Assembly: GCF_900178525.1 (NCBI RefSeq)
Contig: NZ_FXDJ01000003.1
Location: forward strand, 1 to 51,564
From: Massilibacteroides vaginae
GTDB lineage: Bacteria; Bacteroidota; Bacteroidia; Bacteroidales; Tannerellaceae
DNA: 51,564 bases
Reading direction: 5' to 3'
Shown: one piece after another, positions 45,584 to 51,564 of the stretch
How the letters are laid out: each line of letters begins with the position of its first letter
Position numbering within the stretch: position 1 is the first letter of the stretch
Made by a program: the position numbers and the translations under genes
Notes under the pieces: generated by a model
Databases searched by the model: none
What the model was told of the DNA's origin: nothing
Seen by the model: the letters and a program-made list of their open reading frames with translations, nothing else

Positions 45584-46672
45584 ATGGAAAACACAAACAG
45601 TAAAATTTCTCGAAGAAAGTTTTTTGGAACCTCAGCAACTGCTCTGGTTACAACAACACTTGTTACACCCGGTTTTTCTTCCTGTACCGGTAGCAACACA
45701 ACAAATAGTCTTCCCGTTGAGGAGGGGTCTAAATTCAGTGGTGTGCAGATTGGAACTATCACCTACAGTTGGCGCACAATGCCGGGAGGTCTCGACAACA
45801 TTATCAAGTATTGCAAAACAGCAGGTATCAGTTCTATTGAGCTGATGAGCGGAGATTTGGAACAATACATGGGACTTCCGGAAAATCCGTTGGCGGAAGT
45901 CTTCCGCGATGAGAGCCGTGATCCGGCCGCACAGCCTAAACCCAATCAGGAATATCGCTACGTTGCAGTCGGAAGCGGTTATATAAGAGTTCCCTACCCG
46001 TTTACAGCGGAACAACAAGCTGCTGTAGATAAGTACAATGCAGACATCAAAGAATGGCGCATCAACCTGCCCATGTCGAAAGCGGAAGAAGCACGCACAT
46101 TACTGAAAGATAACGGAATTCAGGCACATATTGTAAAATTCAGCCCAGCCCGTTGGTCGGACGAAGAAATAGACTACGCGTTCAAAGTAGCCAAAGCAAT
46201 GGGAGCTAAAGCCGTAACAGAAGAGATTTCGCTTGATTCTGCCAAGAAGTTAGCTCCGTTTGCCGAAAAGCACAACATGTATGTAGGCATGCATAACCAT
46301 ATGCAGTATGCCGAGCCTGACTTTGATGTTGACGCAATCCTGGCAGTAAATCCAACTATCATGCTGAACTTTGATGCCGGGCACTATTATGGCTCAACCG
46401 GAAAAAACCCGTGTGACTTTGTCCGGAAATACCACGACAGGATCTACAGTATTCACATCAAAGATAAGACAGGACCTACCACAGATCCTGCAAACGCCAA
46501 TCAGGTATTCGGTCAGGGCGAAACACCTATTGCCGAGCTACTCAAGCTACTCCAACAGGAAAAATGGCCAATCTATGTTGACATCGAACTGGAATATCCG
46601 ATCGCTCCCTGGTCAACTGCAGAAAAAGAAGTTGCCACTTGTGTAGATTACCTGAGACAGATCTTGGTATAA
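45584..46672 (+). CDS. Tat-exported sugar phosphate isomerase/epimerase-like TIM-barrel protein
   Basis: A 362-residue protein of the xylose-isomerase-like TIM barrel. Twin-arginine signal SRRKFFGTSATALVTTTL near residue 8, ending in a lipobox-like GFSSC. Metal-site-type motifs: AVTEEI, YVGMHNHMQY, LNFDAGHYYGS, IYSIHIKD and YVDIELEY. I use ATG 45584, which starts just before the Tat signal; an upstream ATG at 45545 adds an unrelated 13 residues. Family members act on inososes, ketosugars or keto-glycosides. It follows the phosphatase by 422 bp, on the same strand but behind a hairpin, so it may have its own promoter. Confidence 0.85.
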   Translation: MENTNSKISRRKFFGTSATALVTTTLVTPGFSSCTGSNTTNSLPVEEGSKFSGVQIGTITYSWRTMPGGLDNIIKYCKTAGISSIELMSGDLEQYMGLPENPLAEVFRDESRDPAAQPKPNQEYRYVAVGSGYIRVPYPFTAEQQAAVDKYNADIKEWRINLPMSKAEEARTLLKDNGIQAHIVKFSPARWSDEEIDYAFKVAKAMGAKAVTEEISLDSAKKLAPFAEKHNMYVGMHNHMQYAEPDFDVDAILAVNPTIMLNFDAGHYYGSTGKNPCDFVRKYHDRIYSIHIKDKTGPTTDPANANQVFGQGETPIAELLKLLQQEKWPIYVDIELEYPIAPWSTAEKEVATCVDYLRQILV

Positions 46673-46727
46673 GCCGGGAGTTTACCCAAATTAGAGATGT
46701 GTCAAAATGGACATTAACTAAAAAATA

Positions 46728-46755
46728 CCGCGTCTACCTCCACAGGCAGACGCGG
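46728..46755 (+). terminator. Hairpin after the TIM-barrel gene
   Basis: CCGCGTCT (46728-46735) and AGACGCGG (46748-46755) form a stem extended inward by CC/GG pairs. A loose T-stretch follows at 46763. Serves as terminator of the 45584 gene. Confidence 0.65.
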
Positions 46756-46882
46756 CCATAAATCTTTTTGGTAATTTATATCACCACTTTTTACTCATCT
46801 CGAGTTATTTCATTCTGTGGTCAATGATTTTAACACATTTATTTTGTCCATCATATTTTCATATATGAGGTTGATTAAATAA

Positions 46883-46929
46883 CAAAGACAAAAGTCGTCC
46901 CGGTTTCCCGGGCCAACTTTTGTACTTTG
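46883..46929 (-). terminator. Second hairpin downstream of the second DUF6383 gene
   Basis: CAAAG-A-CAAAAGT pairs with ACTTTTG-T-ACTTTG, with an inner CCCGG-TTTC-CCGGG stem. On the minus strand it precedes TTATTTAATC. It may back up the hairpin at 47015. The rest of 46756-47014 shows no gene. Confidence 0.5.
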
Positions 46930-47014
46930 ATTATGTCTATTCTGCCTTCACAGGCTGAAGCAGACTCTTACTTTATTTTAACGCTCACACTTTTTCACTT
47001 CTCACAAGTTACTT

Positions 47015-47043
47015 ACCGCCTCCTTCCGAAGAAGAGAGGCGGT
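47015..47043 (-). terminator. UUCG-capped hairpin after the second DUF6383 gene
   Basis: On the minus strand ACCGCCTC...GAGGCGGT closes on CTTC-TTCG-GAAG, a C(UUCG)G tetraloop that makes an extra-stable hairpin, about 28 bp past the stop codon. Confidence 0.75.
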
Positions 47044-47070
47044 GCATGTGATTTATTAATATTATATTGA

Positions 47071-50000
47071 TTATTTTATTATTGCTTTTACAGCATCTTC
47101 ACCTTGGATAGCAACAACTACGATACCCTTAGGAGCAGCGATAGTTACGTTATCAGAAGTGATTGTTGTGTTAGCAACTGTTTGTCCTAAGATATTGCTG
47201 ATAGCAACAGTCTTACCTGCAGCGTTAAGGATAGTTACGCTACCGTTTCCGGCTACAACCTTAACATCTGTTACATTGATATCTTCGTTAGAAGTTGGCA
47301 GTTCATCAGTTTCACCAATACGGAAGATCTGAGCTTGATTTACCAATTGGTTAAGAGTTGATGTTCCGTCAATCTCTGTATGGTCACCATTGATATTGAA
47401 CTTCTGTGCTAACACAGGAACTCCGTCAAGGATCTGTACCCAACTTGCTTCGCTGAATGTTCCATAAGAGCCTGCTACTTTAAGACCTTTGGATTCCAAC
47501 AAAACTTTTTGTTGTTCATCATCTGTCAGACGCAATGAGAAGGCAACATTCTGATGGTTAGCAGTCAGAGTGATCTGATCTACTGCACCGGCCTTAACAG
47601 CTTTGTTCAGACTATCCGGATGAATTACATTCCATTTGCTTGTAACGTCTTTAATCGTAGTCGTTTTGAATACAAACAGATATTCACCAGCCTTGAGTCC
47701 AAATGCATTGTCTTTTTCTGCAGCTTCTTCCGCTGTTACATTCATATGGATTGCTTCAACAAATCCAAGACGGCTATAGTTTCTGAAACCGTATTTACGA
47801 GCTTGATTCAACATGTCATGACCAGCATATTCTTCAATTGAGTCATTCAGGTTAATCATTACGCGACCAGCCAGGTAACCGTTATAGAATACGTGGTGAG
47901 AAGCATCTTCTTCTTCAGCAGCCTCTTTACTTGGGAAGTAACCATGAACTCCGGTTTGACACCATTGACCATCAGCAATACTATCCGGAGCAACAAAGAA
48001 TAAATATTTCGGCATGCGAGGATTAGAAGAGATTACAGAATCAATATACATTGCTGTTGTCGTTCCATTACCTACCGGTTTCACGTTTTCAGCAGTAACT
48101 CCCAGATAGTTGAAGCCTTTAATATATTCACCGGCTTCTAAACCAGCTGCATTATTACCATCTTCAAACAGATATTCTGTAGCCTCTGCATTTGCACCTC
48201 TCTGGCGATAAACTTTGCTAATTGTATTGTTTCCTTCCAGGTCAAGAGTTCTATACAATGGACGAGGAGAATCTGTGAATACGAAAGCAGATACGCGATC
48301 CATCGGAGCAGTATTCAATGACATGAATGATACTTTAGCTGTCTGGTCTTTCACATCAGCACGTTTGTATCCGTTTTCAAAATACTTACGACCATCATAA
48401 GGGTCTGTATCATCAGGATTAACCTGAAGCAACATTGAGTCTCTTGAACCTACTTTGTAAACCCAGTTTTCTTTCTTGTTTTTATCAGCATCGGCACTCC
48501 AACCCGTAGCATCAACTAATGCATAAGCGTTTACAGGAGTTTTGTCTGCAGAGATTTGATCCGCTTTGAAATAGAATGTTCCTAATTTCACGTTCTTTCC
48601 ATCTACATCTTTCAAGTGAGCCATCTGATAATAAGGATTCTTATTCGCATCCTCTTTAACAACCACGTATCTCCATTGGTTATCAATCAGATTATTATCA
48701 CGAACTTTCAAGGCATAGTTTGTTCTCTTCAATTGAACAGCGCCAGCCTTAGTACTCTTAACACCATATTCCTGATCTACAAGTAATGTGTCGATTTCGA
48801 AATCATTCCAAAGATTTTTGTTTATGCTTAAGAAACTTGTTGCTTCATCTACACTCAGGAAGTTATCTGTATTAGGAGTTCCTAAAGTTACAGCGTTCAG
48901 ATATTTCATCGCGTAAGTTTCATATTTCAAACTTTCATGATTAAATTTCTTATAACCTAAAGTAGCATCTTCCTTGAAACTCTTAGTTAACGGAGTGAAA
49001 TAGATCGTATCACCACATGACAACAACGGATATTCATCAGGGAATTTACCGTTTGAATTTGATTTTACATCATAACTCTCATGGTTGATGATATAATACT
49101 TATTCGTTCCCGGAACGCTATACAACTGACCATAGAACAAAGCAGGAGCTTTATCTCCATATTCACGGTTTTTAATCGTAACATAGTTAGCGCCAGTTTT
49201 GGAATGATCACAAGAATCGCGCTCAATTACCCATTGAGTTGCAGGCATTTGTTTGTAATCCTGATAATCATCCGGTCTGTCATAAATCAAACGACCTTCC
49301 ATGTTATAAACAAGGTACATGCCTTCTTTACGATAGTCCGTTTTATTCTTATCATCTACGCTGATCTGAATGAAATATACATCATTAGCTACAGAAGAAC
49401 GTTGAAGATAAGTATATTTATGATCGAAACTAATCTTCAAGCCCATTTGAGAAGGAACAGTAGTTAATACAGGGACACCGTATTTACCTGGAGTAGCAGG
49501 TGTTCCTTCTGTTGCAAGGACAAATGCAGAGCCATTCCAATAATGAGTTGGCACATCTCCTTGGTGTGGAAAATAGAAACCTGCAGGGCGACCAGGGTGA
49601 CCAAAGTGACCATGTTCACGAGGATACCATTTATGAGTAGCTGCTTGTGCAGGTGTCCCCGGTATTGTAACATACAATTTTGCTTCAACAGCATTCGCAG
49701 GTTGTCCTACTGTTAACACAGCGTTATTATCAATGCCTGCTGTACTATTCATCAAAGTCAATGCAACCGGAATCAATGCAGCTTTATTAAATGGAACACT
49801 TGTTGTTAGTGTCGCACCAGCATCAGGATGTGCTATAGCCGCATTTACAGTATTATAATAAGCTGCAGGAACAGCATCTTTTAATGGAGTATCCTTCCAT
49901 TTTTTTCCTGCTTGTTTATCCGCATTAGCAATATAAGAAGCGTTCAGTGGTTCAAAGGCCAAACTGTCAGGAGTTGGGAAATAAGTTACTTTCCAGTGAT

Positions 50001-51189
50001 AGCGAGCCTTTAACGCAGTCATCGGGGCTGTTGTCAGATCACCTTCAAACTTATCATTTAACACAACCAAACCACCATGTAAACCCGGCAATTTATCTTC
50101 CTCATATGTAGCATCTGTTGCTACCATAAAATACTTATCAGCATCAGCTTTGAGAACAATGCTATAACCACCGTAAGGTGAAGTAAGATCTGTATTCAGG
50201 TAGTTTGAAATTTTAGTATCTTCTGCTACATATTTCATCTTAAAGAAATCATTTCCGGCAAAACCCTTCAACACTTCTTTAAATTTTGCAATACCATCAG
50301 ATTCAGATCTGTTTGCCCATGATCCATCAGCATCAAGCATTGAGTTCAAATCGGCAGCATTCAATACATGAGCACCGGCATTACGAACTGTAAATGCTAA
50401 TACATTGTAATTACCTACCATTTCTTCGCCAACTGTACCTACCACCTCTGTTGCAGGAATGTCAACTAAAACAACTTCATCATCATCATTAAGAACAAGA
50501 CCTAATACTTTTTCATTCGTATGATTGTAAGTATATAGCTTAGACTTTGAGAAATCGCCTGCAGTATTCACATCATTAGTGTACCAACGCCAAGCATTTA
50601 CGTCATTCTTAATAATTGTAGCAGATTCATCTATAAAAGAAGTTGGCAGGTCATTTGCTTTTTCCAAATTAACCGCATCAGCACAATTATAACTCAATTC
50701 ATAACCAGTTTCTTTATTTATAAACTTATACATAAAAGAACCTGGAGTCTTGCTAACTACTTCAATCTTCCATAAAGACGAGTTCAAAGAAGGTTCTGTT
50801 ATCGCCTCCCAACCTTCACCCTGAAGCGCAGATGTACCTATAGTCAAAGCATCTTGATCAACAACTTTTAATGTTAATTCACCCGTGTTGTAATCACGAA
50901 CCTGAACTAACACCCTTGTTTCAGCGGTGAACGGAACAGCCTTTAAAACATTGCCACCACTAGTAGAAACCTCCAATTGATACCATTTATTAGGCTCAAT
51001 TTTGTTTACACCGTAGTCATTATAAGTGACATCAAAAACATCCGGTTTAGTCAATTGCGTACGATAAGGGATCTCAGATTTCAAATCAAGCCCATCCGCA
51101 TCGTGCTTGATCCCCTGAGCCATCGTAACTACCGGAAAGACACCGGTAAAAAGAATACCGGCAATCAAAGTAGAAAACTTTTTGTTCAT
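47071..51189 (-). CDS. Very large exported protein with DUF6383-like C-terminal domain
   Basis: A 1372-residue exported protein of unknown function. Signal peptide MNKKFSTLIAGILFTGVFPV, cleavage near VTMAQ. The long beta-rich body resembles that of the protein at 14053-17430 in style (KYLRV/KYFMVATD-type strands and a WVQILDGVPV motif shared as WVKIHNGVPV). A histidine- and proline-rich stretch (HGHFGHPGRPAGFYFPHQGD) lies near residues 510-570. The C-terminal 75 residues repeat the same DUF6383-like domain almost exactly. I choose ATG 51189, right before the signal peptide; a frame open to 51261 adds 24 residues without signal-peptide character. Surface or secreted location is inferred. Confidence 0.8.
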   Translation of the reverse strand: MNKKFSTLIAGILFTGVFPVVTMAQGIKHDADGLDLKSEIPYRTQLTKPDVFDVTYNDYGVNKIEPNKWYQLEVSTSGGNVLKAVPFTAETRVLVQVRDYNTGELTLKVVDQDALTIGTSALQGEGWEAITEPSLNSSLWKIEVVSKTPGSFMYKFINKETGYELSYNCADAVNLEKANDLPTSFIDESATIIKNDVNAWRWYTNDVNTAGDFSKSKLYTYNHTNEKVLGLVLNDDDEVVLVDIPATEVVGTVGEEMVGNYNVLAFTVRNAGAHVLNAADLNSMLDADGSWANRSESDGIAKFKEVLKGFAGNDFFKMKYVAEDTKISNYLNTDLTSPYGGYSIVLKADADKYFMVATDATYEEDKLPGLHGGLVVLNDKFEGDLTTAPMTALKARYHWKVTYFPTPDSLAFEPLNASYIANADKQAGKKWKDTPLKDAVPAAYYNTVNAAIAHPDAGATLTTSVPFNKAALIPVALTLMNSTAGIDNNAVLTVGQPANAVEAKLYVTIPGTPAQAATHKWYPREHGHFGHPGRPAGFYFPHQGDVPTHYWNGSAFVLATEGTPATPGKYGVPVLTTVPSQMGLKISFDHKYTYLQRSSVANDVYFIQISVDDKNKTDYRKEGMYLVYNMEGRLIYDRPDDYQDYKQMPATQWVIERDSCDHSKTGANYVTIKNREYGDKAPALFYGQLYSVPGTNKYYIINHESYDVKSNSNGKFPDEYPLLSCGDTIYFTPLTKSFKEDATLGYKKFNHESLKYETYAMKYLNAVTLGTPNTDNFLSVDEATSFLSINKNLWNDFEIDTLLVDQEYGVKSTKAGAVQLKRTNYALKVRDNNLIDNQWRYVVVKEDANKNPYYQMAHLKDVDGKNVKLGTFYFKADQISADKTPVNAYALVDATGWSADADKNKKENWVYKVGSRDSMLLQVNPDDTDPYDGRKYFENGYKRADVKDQTAKVSFMSLNTAPMDRVSAFVFTDSPRPLYRTLDLEGNNTISKVYRQRGANAEATEYLFEDGNNAAGLEAGEYIKGFNYLGVTAENVKPVGNGTTTAMYIDSVISSNPRMPKYLFFVAPDSIADGQWCQTGVHGYFPSKEAAEEEDASHHVFYNGYLAGRVMINLNDSIEEYAGHDMLNQARKYGFRNYSRLGFVEAIHMNVTAEEAAEKDNAFGLKAGEYLFVFKTTTIKDVTSKWNVIHPDSLNKAVKAGAVDQITLTANHQNVAFSLRLTDDEQQKVLLESKGLKVAGSYGTFSEASWVQILDGVPVLAQKFNINGDHTEIDGTSTLNQLVNQAQIFRIGETDELPTSNEDINVTDVKVVAGNGSVTILNAAGKTVAISNILGQTVANTTITSDNVTIAAPKGIVVVAIQGEDAVKAIIK

Positions 51190-51297
51190 AATCAGATAAT
51201 TAATATTAGTAATAGTGTTAATAAATAAACCTTCTAAGCACCGTATACTATTAATGTACACGAATGCACATATTATACGATCAATTTATATCATCAG

Positions 51298-51327
51298 CAA
51301 AGATAGGGATAAGATCGATACGAACAA
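51298..51327 (-). promoter_or_regulatory. Promoter of the second DUF6383 gene
   Basis: On the minus strand TTG (51327-51325), 19 bp, then TATCTTTG (51305-51298), giving a leader of about 100 nt. From 51328 to the window end I see no gene, only AT-rich DNA. Confidence 0.65.
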
Positions 51328-51564
51328 TAGCTATTCTGTTTTTTTTAATTTACTCATTTCTTTCTTATCCATTGATATTCTTTCACTGTACGAAACGACC
51401 TGTTTCGATGACAAACCATTTTCATATTGTATAGATTAATTGATCGTAAATAGTATATAAACGGACTTGTTTCTGCAATAATTAAAGACATAAAAAGCGA
51501 TTTCTTATTCTCTTACTTTATTTTGCGCTCCCTTTTACTATATTGTTTCTCTCGGAATGGACTT

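Overview
The window comes from a chromosome of the order Bacteroidales, most probably Parabacteroides or a close relative in Tannerellaceae. The evidence is AT-leaning DNA, genes mostly without Shine-Dalgarno sites, promoters of the TTTG-N19-21-TAnnTTTG type, TamL/TamB and BtuG-type surface lipoproteins, and two large exported proteins that share a DUF6383-like C-terminal domain. The genus is an inference; the order is well supported.

Layout. 1-938: remnant of a type IV (AbiE) toxin gene behind a perfect palindrome and a tandem repeat. 939-1645: no gene, packed with dispersed repeats. 1646-7566: a small lipoprotein (minus), then carB with a membrane-spanning propeller/LuxR-type regulator 9 bp behind it. 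7697-13500: a Tat-exported sulfide:quinone oxidoreductase-like flavoprotein, convergent with a vitamin B12 uptake operon (cobalamin riboswitch, btuB, btuG, btuF). 14053-17430: first DUF6383 protein. 17725-21592: operon of PASTA protein, rluD, ddl and an acyltransferase. 21593-22464: second repeat field. 22465-31292: rpmH, a TPR protein, the envelope pair TamL/TamB, and a 46-residue membrane protein. 31473-35200: sigma-54 response regulator and hybrid kinase, convergent and overlapping by 4 bp. 35432-37675: two small exported proteins, a YjbR-family gene, and a lysine exporter LysO split into two genes. 37842-46672: a Nudix-HTH regulator divergent from a row of exported enzymes (GH3-like lipoprotein, TonB-dependent receptor-like protein, EEP phosphodiesterase/phosphatase, histidine phosphatase, Tat-exported TIM-barrel sugar isomerase-like protein). 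47071-51189: second DUF6383 protein.

How they work together. BtuB, BtuG and BtuF form an outer-surface-to-periplasm B12 capture route under riboswitch control, without permease or ATPase genes here. The Nudix-regulated locus looks like an envelope pathway that cuts glycosidic, phosphodiester and phosphomonoester bonds in one substrate. It has a strong predicted promoter framed by two copies of a GACGCATT motif, and I consider it the best candidate for an undescribed system. The two-component pair may act on the small secreted protein at 35432, which sits behind a sigma-54-like promoter and repeated TTCCACA sites.

Non-coding structure is unusually rich. Three intergenic sites (22185, 30942, 37733) carry the same element of three 12-bp AATAACCTTTAT units spaced 20-21 bp apart plus a TGATWATCA palindrome. 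A second family (TGTCATGTTGAGCC... / ...CGAGATGACA) occurs in two fields and has expanded into an exact 40-bp tandem array at 21966.
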